DNA of 14,759 nucleotides, from positions 1 to 14,759 of the forward strand of contig NZEI01000106.1 in NCBI GenBank assembly GCA_002690405.1, written 5' to 3'. The notes under the pieces are model-generated. The model did no database searches. It had not been told where the DNA came from and worked only from the letters and a program-made list of their open reading frames with translations. The position numbers were made by a program, and so were the translations under genes. Within the stretch, counting starts at the first letter, position 1; each line of letters starts with the position of its first letter. Positions 6,179 to 14,406 of the stretch are shown here, in pieces. The stretch comes from Gammaproteobacteria bacterium. GTDB lineage: Bacteria; Pseudomonadota; Gammaproteobacteria; Pseudomonadales; Azotimanducaceae.

Positions 6179-8344
6179 ATGTCCAATCGTAACCGAGTCA
6201 TTCAAGTCGCTGTACCACGGCCACTACACTCCGTGTACGACTACTCCGTGCCGGCAGATATGCCATTGCCATCATTAGGCTCTAGGGTTCAAGTCCCTTT
6301 TGGACGCACTACAACCTTGGGTATTTGCGTCAACAACGAAGTGGCAAACCCGCACAATCGCCTCAAGCCTATGCAAGCCTTGGTTGATGCTGAGGGCTCA
6401 GAACCAGCAGTATCCGCAGAGCTATTGGAGCTAGCCAAGTGGATGAGTGCTTACTACCACCACCCCTTGGGTGAGGTGCTGGCCACTGTTTTACCGGCCG
6501 CTGCGCGACGCGGTGCAGAGTTTGCTATTACCCCAGGAGATAGTTGGCGGGTCGCGAAGCCTGAGTACGTTAACCCACGTGCTCCCCGGCAACAGCAGCT
6601 ACTGGCTTTCCTGATGACCAATCCGAACTGCACCGGCGCCGACATTATTGCTGCGGGTTTTAGTCGCGTCTTGCTCAACAAGCTCGTCGATTTATCCGTC
6701 GTAGTGCGCAGCGATCCGCTTACTGTGGCCGACGCTACAGAGTCTCACCTACCCGCCACTACGGAACAAAAACTCGCCATCGAACAAATTAGTCATGCCC
6801 TAGGGCGTTTTCAGACACTGCTACTCGAGGGCGTTACTGGCAGCGGCAAGACCGAGATCTATCTACAAAGTATTGCGCAGGTGGTCGCTAACGGCGGCCA
6901 GGCGCTAGTGCTGGTACCAGAAATCGCCTTAACACCCCAGACACTGGCGCGTTTCCAGCGCCGTTTTGCTAGAACCGGCATGCTGCATTCGGCACTGACG
7001 GATAACGAACGCCTGCAAACATGGTTGAAGTGTCGCCAAGGCGATTTCGACATTGTACTAGGCACGCGCTCAGCGATTTTTACGCCGTGCAAAAATTTAC
7101 AGCTCATTATCGTGGATGAAGAGCACGACAGTTCGTATAAACAACAAGATGGCCTGCGCTATTCCGCCCGAGATCTTGCTGCTAAGCGCGCCCAAGCGCT
7201 GTCCATTCCACTGCTCTTAGGTTCCGCTACCCCGTCCCTTGAATCTTTGTACAACGCCAAACGCGGGCGCTATCAACATCTTCGACTATTGAATCGAGCC
7301 GGCGGGGCAAAAATGCCGGACTATCACGTGATCGACATGCGCAACGAAAATGTTCTGCATGGCCTGTCCCACCAGTTGATTAATGTCATTCGCCGCCACC
7401 TTGACGCTGCGGGCCAGGTCCTGATTTATCTGAATCGGCGCGGCTTCGCGCCAACGCTACTGTGCCAAAGCTGTGGCTGGCAGAGCCATTGCTCGGACTG
7501 CGACGCCAAACTAACCCTGCACCAATCGCCCCCACAGATGATCTGCCATCACTGCAACCTACGATTCCCGGTTCCCCAACAGTGCGACAACTGTGGCCAC
7601 ACCGCGCTACTGCCCATTGGACTGGGTACCCAGCGCGCAGAGGAGAATGCGCGGCAATTGTTCAAAGACACACCGGTATATCGCATTGACCGCGACACCA
7701 CTCGCAGCAATAAGCAACTCAATGCCCAACTCGAGCAGATAAATCGCGGTGAACCTTGCGTCCTCGTGGGCACCCAAATGCTCGCAAAAGGCCATCATTT
7801 TCCCAACGTCACGCTGGTAGCGGTAATTACCGCCGACGCCGGGTTGCTTAGTCCAGACTTTCGCGCCCCAGAGCGGACCGCGCAACTCATCGTCCAAGTC
7901 GCCGGACGTGCTGGGCGCGCTGATCGGCCCGGTGAGGTATGGATTCAGTCTTATCAACCGGATAATCCATTACTTACCACCTTGATCGATTCCGGTTACA
8001 GCGGCTTCGCCAACGCCGAACTGGCAAGTCGGGAGACCGCCCAATTACCGCCCACAACGCCGATGGCATTGATCCGCGCAGAGTCTGAAAATCCGCAACT
8101 AGCACAGCAATTTTTACTCCAGTGCAAAGCCCATAGCGAGTCACTAGGCATGCATTCCGACATCAGCATTATGGGGCCTGTACCGGCGCCGATCGGTCGA
8201 ATGGCAAAGCGACATCGCTTCCAACTGATGTTAATTGCAACCCGCCGCAGCGCACTGCATCGCTGCCTCAAAGCCCTAAATCAGACCAGCGCTCCGAGCA
8301 AGCTACGATGGTCTATCGACGTCGACCCATATGATGCAATGTAG
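6179..8344 (+). CDS. priA: Primosomal replication restart helicase PriA
   Basis: 3'-5' superfamily 2 DNA helicase that recognises stalled forks and reloads the replisome. The product has 721 residues, normal length. The N-terminal 3'-DNA-binding domain spans about 1-105 (VPRPLHSVYDYSVP ... GSRVQVPFGRTTTLGI). Helicase motifs follow: Walker A GVTGSGKT 218-225, DEEH 313-316, GSATPSLES 348-356 and QVAGRAGR 573-580. Eight cysteines (429, 432, 438, 441, 456, 459, 469, 472) form the two zinc sites of the PriA insertion. Everything expected for activity is present. The ATG at 6179 has no strong Shine-Dalgarno. I chose it because the N-terminus matches the family. The upstream 132 nt contain two short hairpins but no clear promoter. 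In Pseudomonas argS follows; here the SPOR gene follows after 66 nt. Confidence 0.97.
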   Translation: MSNRNRVIQVAVPRPLHSVYDYSVPADMPLPSLGSRVQVPFGRTTTLGICVNNEVANPHNRLKPMQALVDAEGSEPAVSAELLELAKWMSAYYHHPLGEVLATVLPAAARRGAEFAITPGDSWRVAKPEYVNPRAPRQQQLLAFLMTNPNCTGADIIAAGFSRVLLNKLVDLSVVVRSDPLTVADATESHLPATTEQKLAIEQISHALGRFQTLLLEGVTGSGKTEIYLQSIAQVVANGGQALVLVPEIALTPQTLARFQRRFARTGMLHSALTDNERLQTWLKCRQGDFDIVLGTRSAIFTPCKNLQLIIVDEEHDSSYKQQDGLRYSARDLAAKRAQALSIPLLLGSATPSLESLYNAKRGRYQHLRLLNRAGGAKMPDYHVIDMRNENVLHGLSHQLINVIRRHLDAAGQVLIYLNRRGFAPTLLCQSCGWQSHCSDCDAKLTLHQSPPQMICHHCNLRFPVPQQCDNCGHTALLPIGLGTQRAEENARQLFKDTPVYRIDRDTTRSNKQLNAQLEQINRGEPCVLVGTQMLAKGHHFPNVTLVAVITADAGLLSPDFRAPERTAQLIVQVAGRAGRADRPGEVWIQSYQPDNPLLTTLIDSGYSGFANAELASRETAQLPPTTPMALIRAESENPQLAQQFLLQCKAHSESLGMHSDISIMGPVPAPIGRMAKRHRFQLMLIATRRSALHRCLKALNQTSAPSKLRWSIDVDPYDAM

Positions 8345-8410
8345 CCTGTCCCAAAGCGTTGAACAGACCTGTATCATTACCGGCATTCAACAGCTTACTG
8401 GCTAAACCCG

Positions 8411-8980
8411 ATGCCGAAAGATTTCGCTTCGCGATCGCGTACCGCCAAAAATAAACCTGCACCGCGCCGCAAGCCCGCACCCAGAACGTCGCCGGTGAAA
8501 CAAAAGTCCGTGTCGTTTCATGGGCCGAGTTTTTCTTCCGGCGCGCTCATCGGTGCAGCGATTGTTTTAACTGCAGCCTATGCGCCAGAATTTTTGCGCA
8601 GTACCGAACTCAACAGCGGTGCAGAGGCTAGTTCAGAGCAACAGCCAGCAGTGCAATTTGAATTCCCTAAGCTGTTGCGCAATACCACGGTACAGGGTGA
8701 TCCGACTTCTTATAGCGTGCCAAAGCCGACTGTGCCTGGTGAAGAAATCATCTACCGGGTGCAAGCAGCATCTTTTCGCGATGCAAATGACGCCCAGCAG
8801 TTGCGCGCTGTCTTACTGTTACAAAACCTTCCGGTCGAGTTGTCATCCTCGAACGTTAAGGGCCAACTCTGGCATCGTGTGGTAGTCGGTCCATTCACAC
8901 GCAAACTTGATGCCGAGCGCGCACGAACCAAACTCCGTGAGCAAGATCTGCCAGCGATCTTGATGCGCGACAAAAGCTAA
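8411..8980 (+). CDS. SPOR-domain membrane protein, FtsN-like
   Basis: Probable inner-membrane protein with a periplasmic SPOR domain, which in this family binds denuded glycan strands at the division septum. The product has 189 residues. There is a lysine/arginine/proline-rich cytoplasmic tail (1-40), one membrane helix at about 41-58 (SGALIGAAIVLTAAYAP), a polar linker (about 60-108) and the SPOR domain (about 112-186: IYRVQAASFRDANDAQQLRA ... WHRVVVGPF ... ARTKLREQDLPAILM). This architecture and its place just before hslV match the gene often annotated ftsN in gammaproteobacteria. It is shorter than E. coli FtsN, and I do not see the essential FtsN E-domain, so I call it FtsN-like without a symbol. 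The start has no clear ribosome site; an N-terminus of basic residues before the helix supports it. Confidence 0.85.
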   Translation: MPKDFASRSRTAKNKPAPRRKPAPRTSPVKQKSVSFHGPSFSSGALIGAAIVLTAAYAPEFLRSTELNSGAEASSEQQPAVQFEFPKLLRNTTVQGDPTSYSVPKPTVPGEEIIYRVQAASFRDANDAQQLRAVLLLQNLPVELSSSNVKGQLWHRVVVGPFTRKLDAERARTKLREQDLPAILMRDKS

Positions 8981-8992
8981 ACTGAATCCACC

Positions 8993-9017
8993 GTGCTCTG
9001 CCACATGCGACGAGCAC
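8993..9017 (+). other. Inverted repeat between the SPOR gene and hslV
   Basis: GTGCTC and GAGCAC form a perfect 6-bp stem around a 13-nt loop, 17 nt upstream of the hslV start. No U tract follows, so it does not look like a classical terminator. It could be a leader hairpin of hslV. I saw no sigma-32-type CCCCAT element nearby. Confidence 0.2.
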
Positions 9018-9033
9018 AATTAAGAGAGCCTTC

Positions 9034-9588
9034 ATGCAACAATTTCATGGCACTACGATTATCAGCGTTCGCGACGCCCACAGTGTCGCTCTAGGCGGCG
9101 ACGGCCAAGTATCCCTTGGCGATACGGTAATGAAGGGCAATGCCGTCAAAGTACGTAAGCTCTACCAAGATAAGGTGCTGGCGGGATTTGCCGGTAGCAC
9201 GGCAGATGCATTTACCTTATTCGAAAAATTTGAGGCGGCACTGGAGAAATATCATGGCCAACTGACACGTGCTGCAGTAGAACTTGCAAAAGAATGGCGA
9301 TCTGACCGCGCCTTGCGCAAGCTCGAAGCAATGCTCATTGTGGCCGATACCGAGGCCACCCTATTGATCAGCGGTAACGGCGACGTCATTGAACCTGAAC
9401 ACGGCGTTCTGGCGATTGGCTCAGGCGGCCATTACGCCCACGCAGCAGCGACCGCATTAGTAGAAAATACCGAGTTGGAGCCTGCAGATGTGGTGCGCAA
9501 GTCGCTAATGATCGCGGCAAGCATCTGCGTCTACACAAACAGTTCGCTCACAATCGAAACCTTAGACTTGGCCGCTGCAGCGGTCTGA
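9034..9588 (+). CDS. hslV: ATP-dependent protease subunit HslV (ClpQ), with propeptide
   Basis: Proteolytic core of the HslUV (ClpYQ) complex, a double hexamer with proteasome beta-type fold and an N-terminal threonine nucleophile; it degrades misfolded and regulatory proteins in the cytoplasm. The product has 184 residues. The nucleophile should be T7, in MQQFHG-TTIISV, so a six-residue propeptide must be removed. Counting from T7 as 1, D17 (D23), K33 (K39) and S124 (S130) are all present. GNTVMKGN-like (here GDTVMKGN), GFAGSTADAFTLFE, LRKLEAMLIVAD and AIGSGG are family signatures. The ATG at 9034 is preceded by AGAGAG. No in-frame start lies directly before T7, so the propeptide is real. 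hslU follows 22 nt downstream, the standard operon. Confidence 0.97.
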   Translation: MQQFHGTTIISVRDAHSVALGGDGQVSLGDTVMKGNAVKVRKLYQDKVLAGFAGSTADAFTLFEKFEAALEKYHGQLTRAAVELAKEWRSDRALRKLEAMLIVADTEATLLISGNGDVIEPEHGVLAIGSGGHYAHAAATALVENTELEPADVVRKSLMIAASICVYTNSSLTIETLDLAAAAV

Positions 9589-9610
9589 ACCTTCTCAACG
9601 AAAAAGCACT

Positions 9611-10954
9611 ATGTCTGAAATCTCTGCCCCAGAGCTGGAACAACTGACCCCGAAACAAATCGTTGCCGAGTTGGACCGGCATATCATCGGCCAGCACGAT
9701 GCCAAGCGAGCCGTGGCCATTGCCTTACGAAACCGCTGGCGGCGCATGCAACTGGCGGAGGAATTGCGCGAAGAGGTCAGCCCTAAAAATATTTTAATGA
9801 TCGGTCCCACGGGCGTGGGCAAAACCGAAATCGCGCGCCGCTTGGCCAAGCTCGCCAAAGCGCCATTCATAAAAATTGAAGCCACCAAATTTACTGAGGT
9901 TGGATATGTTGGCCGCGACGTGGATTCCATTATTCGCGACCTTGTGGACGTGGCCATTAACATGTTGCGCGAAGAACAAATTCAACAGGTGCAGCAGCAG
10001 GCAGAGGATCGGGCCGAGGAACGCATTCTTGATGCCCTATTGCCTGCACCGCGAGATGGTGACGACGACTCCAAAGAATCCAGCACTCGACAAATGTTTC
10101 GCAAGAAGTTACGACAAGGCGAACTGGACGAAAAAGAAATCGAAATCGATCTAGAGCAGCCCAGTGTGGGCGTCGAAATCATGGCGCCTCCTGGCATGGA
10201 GGAAATGACCAGTCAGCTACAGAATATGTTCAGTAATTTAAGCCAAGGTAAACGCGACCACCAGCGCTTAAGCATTCGTGAAGCATACCGGCGTGCGCGC
10301 GACGAAGAAGCTGCAAAGTTGGTCAACGAAGACGAAATTCGCAGCGCCGCAGTGGTCGCTGTGGAGGAGACGGGGATTGTCTTTATTGATGAACTAGACA
10401 AGGTCGCAAAACGCACTGAAGGCACCGGTGCCGACGTTTCACGCGAGGGCGTACAGCGGGATCTGCTGCCACTGATCGAAGGGTGTACGGTTTCGACAAA
10501 ATATGGCTCCGTGCGCACTGACCATATTTTGTTCGTTGCTTCGGGCGCCTTCCATCTCGCAAAGCCGTCGGACCTGATTCCCGAGTTGCAAGGCAGACTG
10601 CCTATTCGAGTAGAACTCAATGCGCTATCGCCAGATGACTTTAAGCGAATCCTCAGCGAGCCAAAGGCTAGCCTATGCGAGCAGTACCAAGCCTTGCTCG
10701 GTATAGAAAATATAGAACTCGTCTTTACTGACGATGGCATTGCACGAATAGCGGAGTTAGCTTGGCAGGTTAATGAAGGTACCGAGAACATCGGCGCGCG
10801 GCGCTTGCATACGGTGATGGAGCGACTATTAGAAGAAGTATCCTTCAATGCCAGCGATCTCGAGGCCAACGTCGTCAGCATTGATCAAGCCTACGTCGAT
10901 CAACATCTGGCAGGCTTAGTCAGCAACAATGATTTGTCGCGCTTCATTTTGTAG
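9611..10954 (+). CDS. hslU: HslU (ClpY), AAA+ unfoldase of the HslUV protease
   Basis: Hexameric AAA+ ATPase that unfolds substrates and feeds them to HslV. The product has 447 residues, normal length. Walker A is GPTGVGKT 65-72, the pore loop GYVG 98-101, Walker B GIVFIDELDK 255-264 and the sensor-2 arginine motif GARR 395-398. The I-domain (about 110-240) holds charged helices. The last residues, DLSRFIL, are the C-terminal tail that inserts between HslV subunits and activates them, so the pair should be functional. It lies 22 nt after hslV and 17 nt before the DUF971 gene. The Shine-Dalgarno is weak, so translation may partly depend on coupling to hslV. A long open frame on the opposite strand (10213-10881) is a codon-bias shadow. 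Confidence 0.98.
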   Translation: MSEISAPELEQLTPKQIVAELDRHIIGQHDAKRAVAIALRNRWRRMQLAEELREEVSPKNILMIGPTGVGKTEIARRLAKLAKAPFIKIEATKFTEVGYVGRDVDSIIRDLVDVAINMLREEQIQQVQQQAEDRAEERILDALLPAPRDGDDDSKESSTRQMFRKKLRQGELDEKEIEIDLEQPSVGVEIMAPPGMEEMTSQLQNMFSNLSQGKRDHQRLSIREAYRRARDEEAAKLVNEDEIRSAAVVAVEETGIVFIDELDKVAKRTEGTGADVSREGVQRDLLPLIEGCTVSTKYGSVRTDHILFVASGAFHLAKPSDLIPELQGRLPIRVELNALSPDDFKRILSEPKASLCEQYQALLGIENIELVFTDDGIARIAELAWQVNEGTENIGARRLHTVMERLLEEVSFNASDLEANVVSIDQAYVDQHLAGLVSNNDLSRFIL

Positions 10955-10971
10955 CCGTCGAGAGTGCTTGA

Positions 10972-11364
10972 ATGAATAGAAACGCCCCGGAAGAGATCGT
11001 CTATCACAAAATCGGCCATACCTTAGAAATCGCATGGCCCGACGCGCGCTTCGATTTACCAGCGGAGCTACTGCGCGTTTATTCACCGTCAGCCGAAGTA
11101 CGCGGCCACTCGGAACAAGAGCGAGTACTGCAGACCGGCAAGAAAAATGTTGGCATCAAGGCCATCGAAGCAATCGGCAATTACGCCATCCGCATCACCT
11201 TTGATGATGGCCATGACAGTGGTATTTACGCTTGGGACTATCTGTATGAACTGGGTAACAACCAAGCTAAACACTGGCAGGACTACCTGAGCGAACTCAA
11301 GCAAGCGAATGCATCGCGACTGCCTACTATCCCGGTGGGTCAATGGCAGCCAAATAATTCTTAA
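10972..11364 (+). CDS. DUF971 protein (gamma-butyrobetaine hydroxylase-like N-terminal domain)
   Basis: Small cytoplasmic protein of 130 residues made up almost entirely of a DUF971/GBBH-like N-terminal domain (about 5-100). In eukaryotic hydroxylases this domain precedes the catalytic part; here there is no oxygenase domain. Visible family features are LEIAWPDARFDLPAELLRVYSPSAEVRGH, then ALIA-type strands (GNYAIRITFDDGHDSGIYAWDYLYEL), which are the conserved core. The typical zinc-type cysteines of the eukaryotic domain are absent, as in many bacterial members. Its function is not known; in related genomes it follows hslU, as here, with 17 nt between them. The start ATG at 10972 is preceded by GAGAG about 8 nt away. 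A 40-nt gap separates it from ubiE. Confidence 0.88.
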   Translation: MNRNAPEEIVYHKIGHTLEIAWPDARFDLPAELLRVYSPSAEVRGHSEQERVLQTGKKNVGIKAIEAIGNYAIRITFDDGHDSGIYAWDYLYELGNNQAKHWQDYLSELKQANASRLPTIPVGQWQPNNS

Positions 11365-11404
11365 GCAGTATGACCCTCGGCAGAACTTCAACCAGAGATT
11401 AGCC

Positions 11405-12190
11405 ATGTCCTCTAAGCAACAGCAATCAGACTCATCAGCACAGGTAAATTTCGGCTACCAAAAGGTCTCGGCAGCCGAAAAAACCGAGCGCGTTGGCGCA
11501 GTCTTTCGCGCCGTCGCAAAACGCTACGATGTCATGAACGACATTATGTCTTTGGGTACCCACCGAATCTTTAAACGCATGGTGCTGCATATGTCAGGGC
11601 TACGCCAAGGCCATAGGGTCTTGGATCTTGCTGGCGGCACCGGCGATATGGCGGCGCTGTTTGCAGACGCTGTAGGTCCGAAGGGCGAAGTAGTGCTCGC
11701 AGATTTGAACGAGGACATGATGCGCGTTGGGCGGGATCGACTGCTGGATGGTGGCCTTACACAAATTAGCTTTTGTCGCACTCCTGCCGAAGCGCTACCT
11801 TTTGCCGACCAACAATTTGACTGTGCCTGTATCAGCTTTGGCCTGCGTAACTTTACCGACAAAGACCAAGCACTGCGCGAACTGCTGCGCGTACTTAAAC
11901 CCGGCGCTGCACTACTGGTCCTAGAGTTTTCAAAACCTACCGACCCGCTGCTTGAGGGCGCATACAAAGCGTTCCAAACCTTATGGCCACCCATTGGCAA
12001 AGCATTAGTCGGCGATGCACAGCCCTATCAGTATCTGGTGGACTCCATTCGCGTGCATCCCGATCAGAAAGCATTACGCCAGATGTTCTCTGACGCAGGA
12101 TTTGTCGACGCCGAATACCACAACTTGCTCGGCGGCATCGCCGCTATCCACCGCGGCTGCAAGCCTATGAATGACGGTCCAACCGACTAA
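11405..12190 (+). CDS. ubiE: Ubiquinone/menaquinone biosynthesis C-methyltransferase UbiE
   Basis: SAM-dependent C-methyltransferase that methylates the benzoquinol (and, where present, demethylmenaquinol) ring. From the ATG at 11405 the product has 261 residues. Family motifs are VAKRYDVMNDIMSLGTHR, SAM motif I VLDLAGGTGD (72-81), the acidic VLADLNEDM loop, FGLRNFTD (from 145) and LEFSKP (173-178), and the C-terminal YQYLVDSI and LLGGIAAIHRG. The frame is open back to 11309 inside the upstream gene, but those 32 extra residues are not family-like, so 11405 is chosen. It begins the ubiE-ubiJ-ubiB cluster, with ubiJ starting 5 nt after its stop. In Pseudomonas polyhydroxyalkanoate genes lie between the DUF971 gene and ubiE; they are absent here. 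Confidence 0.97.
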   Translation: MSSKQQQSDSSAQVNFGYQKVSAAEKTERVGAVFRAVAKRYDVMNDIMSLGTHRIFKRMVLHMSGLRQGHRVLDLAGGTGDMAALFADAVGPKGEVVLADLNEDMMRVGRDRLLDGGLTQISFCRTPAEALPFADQQFDCACISFGLRNFTDKDQALRELLRVLKPGAALLVLEFSKPTDPLLEGAYKAFQTLWPPIGKALVGDAQPYQYLVDSIRVHPDQKALRQMFSDAGFVDAEYHNLLGGIAAIHRGCKPMNDGPTD

Positions 12191-12195
12191 CGACA

Positions 12196-12819
12196 ATGAA
12201 TTCGTCGGACTTATTCGAGCTTCTGCAAGATTGGGTAAATCAGTTGTCGCGATCCTCGTTGGCATTGGACCCATTGGTGCAGCAAAGACTCCAACACTTG
12301 GACGGGCAGGTAATTGAAGTTGAATGCACGCAGCCCGAACTTACCGCCCACGTCACTGTGGTAAGCGCCGGCCTAGACTTAAGCCGCGGCCCAGCCGTGG
12401 CACCCAACGTGCAGCTGCGTGGCACTGCGCCGGCATTACTTGGCCGCGCGCTATCTATTGAGGGGAATGCCGCCGTTGAAGTGAACGGCGACGAAACTCT
12501 GCTTTTACAGTTGCTTGAGATTCTAAGCGGCTATCGGCCTGATCCGACCCCTGTGCTCGCCAAGTTGATAGGTAATGATCCAGCACAGACCCTTAGCGCC
12601 GCCCTCGAATTAGGAGCGCAAACCGCTATGGGGCTGGTCGAAAGCGGAATCCACGACCTACTGCAGCGAAGCACCGAGGGCATACACCGTCGTTTCACGT
12701 CTCGCAGCAATGCAGACGGGCTGCAAACTCAACTGGATGATATGCGCCTTCGTATCGACCGTGCCGCAGCCCGCGTCCAGCAGCTCGAGCAATCCACACG
12801 AAGTAGCGCTGAACAATGA
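12196..12819 (+). CDS. ubiJ: Ubiquinone biosynthesis accessory factor UbiJ (SCP2 domain)
   Basis: UbiJ is a non-catalytic factor of the cytoplasmic ubiquinone-synthesis complex and binds the isoprenoid tail of intermediates through an SCP2-like domain. The product has 207 residues, close to the E. coli protein. The SCP2 region covers about 15-112: LQHLDGQVIEVECTQPELTAHV, VQLRGTAPALLGRALS and VEVNGDETLLLQLLEIL. A helical C-terminus (about 165-203, DGLQTQLDDMRLRIDRAAARVQQLEQ) is predicted to form a coiled coil, as in other UbiJ proteins. Sequence conservation in the family is low, so the call leans on position: it sits between ubiE (5 nt) and ubiB, with its stop overlapping the ubiB start in an ATGA. 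That overlap points to translational coupling. Confidence 0.92.
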   Translation: MNSSDLFELLQDWVNQLSRSSLALDPLVQQRLQHLDGQVIEVECTQPELTAHVTVVSAGLDLSRGPAVAPNVQLRGTAPALLGRALSIEGNAAVEVNGDETLLLQLLEILSGYRPDPTPVLAKLIGNDPAQTLSAALELGAQTAMGLVESGIHDLLQRSTEGIHRRFTSRSNADGLQTQLDDMRLRIDRAAARVQQLEQSTRSSAEQ

Positions 12820-14369
12820 CGCTCCAACAGTGGATGGCGTTGGCGAGGTTAGGCCGGCACGCCCTAAAGCTCGGTCTACATCACTTTGTCGACGTTGACG
12901 AACTTCCTACCGGCTTGGGCAAGCGCCTGCTAGCGATAATGCAAAGACTCTTCCCTGCACCGGCAGATGATCAAGCCGCTCGGCTGTGCTCGACCGTGGA
13001 GTCTCTGGGGCCGGTTTACATTAAGTTAGGGCAGCTCTTATCGACACGTCCCGACTTATTACCGGCCGCCATCGTTCAGGCCCTGACTAAGCTGCAAGAC
13101 CAAGTCGATCCCATCGAGGCTTTTTTTGTTACCGAGGCCGTGAGCACGCGGCTAGGGCAACCGTTTGACGAGGTATTTCGCTCCATCGATGCTGAGCCGC
13201 TGGCCAGCGCCTCTATTGCCCAAGTACACGCCGCGACTTTGCACAACGGTGCAGAAGTTGTAATCAAGTTAGTGCGGCCCGGTATAGCTCAGCGCATCAA
13301 CGCCGATATGGACAACTTAGACGCGCTGGCTGACTTTCTTTGTCGCAACTCAGCCATCGCTCGCAGGCTGCATTTGACTCGCATCATGCGTGACCATCGC
13401 ACCGTGCTTAACCGCGAATTAGATATGTTTGCGGAAGGCCGCAATCAAATACAGCTACGGCGCAATTTCGCCGACTCTGAGTTGCTATATGTACCCCGGG
13501 TTTACAGCGAGCATACCCGCCGCGACCTGTTGGTCATGGAGCGCGTCTACGGCGTGCCCATCGGCGAGGTGGAGACCCTACGAGCCGCCAATGTAGATTT
13601 TCAAGTGTTGGCTCATAAAGGCGTCGAAACATTCTTTACCCAAGTGTTTGAGCACAACTTTTTCCATGCTGATATGCACCCTGGGAATATTCAGGTCGAC
13701 ATAACCGACCCCACAAACCCAAGTTATATCGCTCTGGACTGCGCAATCGTTGGATCGCTGGATCGCCAAGACATCGACTACCTTGCACAGAACATCCTGG
13801 CATTCTTCAACCGGGACTATCGCAAGGTTGTCGATTTGCACTTACGTTCGGGCTGGATCCCCGCCACTACCGATGCGGATGCTTTCGAGCAAGTCATTGC
13901 CGAAGTCTGCGATCCTATTTTCAATAAGCCGCTGTCAGAAATTTCTTTCGCCGACTTTATGACCCAGCTGCTGCGCACGGCAGCGGATTTCAACATGGAG
14001 ATACAGCCACAACTAGTGCTGTTGCAAAAAACCCTCCTGTATATCGAGGGTCTGGGCCGGCAGCTCTACCCAGAGTTAGACCTATGGAGTACTGCCTTGC
14101 CGTTTATGCAGCGCTGGGCGACCCGCAACTTTGGGCCGCTAGCGGTTATTACCCAAATCCTCGAGCAGACGCCGGAGCTGGCCAGCAATCTTTACCGCCT
14201 GCCTGAACTATTGCGCCAAGATACGCTGCCTCTACGTATTGAACTGGCTAAGCAAAACCAAGTACTGGAAGATTTACAGCAGCGCCTAACGCACCTACGC
14301 CGCAACCAGCGGGTCGGCATTGGGGTTATCATCCTCATCACCGCGGCCGTGGCCACAACACTAGCCTAG
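12816..14369 (+). CDS. ubiB: UbiB protein kinase-like (ABC1/ADCK) ubiquinone biosynthesis protein, short C-terminus
   Basis: Atypical kinase-fold ATPase required for ubiquinone synthesis, attached to the inner membrane. The product has 517 residues; E. coli UbiB has 546. The N-terminal signature VYIKLGQLLSTRPDLLP holds the KxGQ motif (70-73). The alanine-rich loop ASAS (130-133) replaces a P-loop. Other motifs are the ATP lysine in VVIKLVRP, ELDMFAEGRNQIQLRRNF, VMERVYG and HADMHPGNI (284-292). The metal-binding motif reads D308-C309-A310, where D-C/F-G is usual. The protein ends just after one hydrophobic helix (about 500-516), whereas E. coli UbiB has a two-helix hairpin. The start overlaps the ubiJ stop in ATGA. 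hisE follows after 37 nt; hisI, expected between them in Pseudomonas order, is absent. Confidence 0.95.
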   Translation: MTLQQWMALARLGRHALKLGLHHFVDVDELPTGLGKRLLAIMQRLFPAPADDQAARLCSTVESLGPVYIKLGQLLSTRPDLLPAAIVQALTKLQDQVDPIEAFFVTEAVSTRLGQPFDEVFRSIDAEPLASASIAQVHAATLHNGAEVVIKLVRPGIAQRINADMDNLDALADFLCRNSAIARRLHLTRIMRDHRTVLNRELDMFAEGRNQIQLRRNFADSELLYVPRVYSEHTRRDLLVMERVYGVPIGEVETLRAANVDFQVLAHKGVETFFTQVFEHNFFHADMHPGNIQVDITDPTNPSYIALDCAIVGSLDRQDIDYLAQNILAFFNRDYRKVVDLHLRSGWIPATTDADAFEQVIAEVCDPIFNKPLSEISFADFMTQLLRTAADFNMEIQPQLVLLQKTLLYIEGLGRQLYPELDLWSTALPFMQRWATRNFGPLAVITQILEQTPELASNLYRLPELLRQDTLPLRIELAKQNQVLEDLQQRLTHLRRNQRVGIGVIILITAAVATTLA

Positions 14370-14406
14370 CGATAGGCTATATGACGCTTCGATTAAAGGA
14401 ATGCGC

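Noticed and set aside
8981..9033. Sigma-32 heat-shock promoter before hslV
   Set aside because: No CTTGAA and CCCCAT pair at suitable spacing is present in the gap or the end of the SPOR gene.
10213..10881. 222-codon open frame on the minus strand inside hslU
   Set aside because: It is exactly antisense to a strongly conserved gene; the protein is serine/arginine rich with no domain-like pattern, as expected from codon bias of the other strand.
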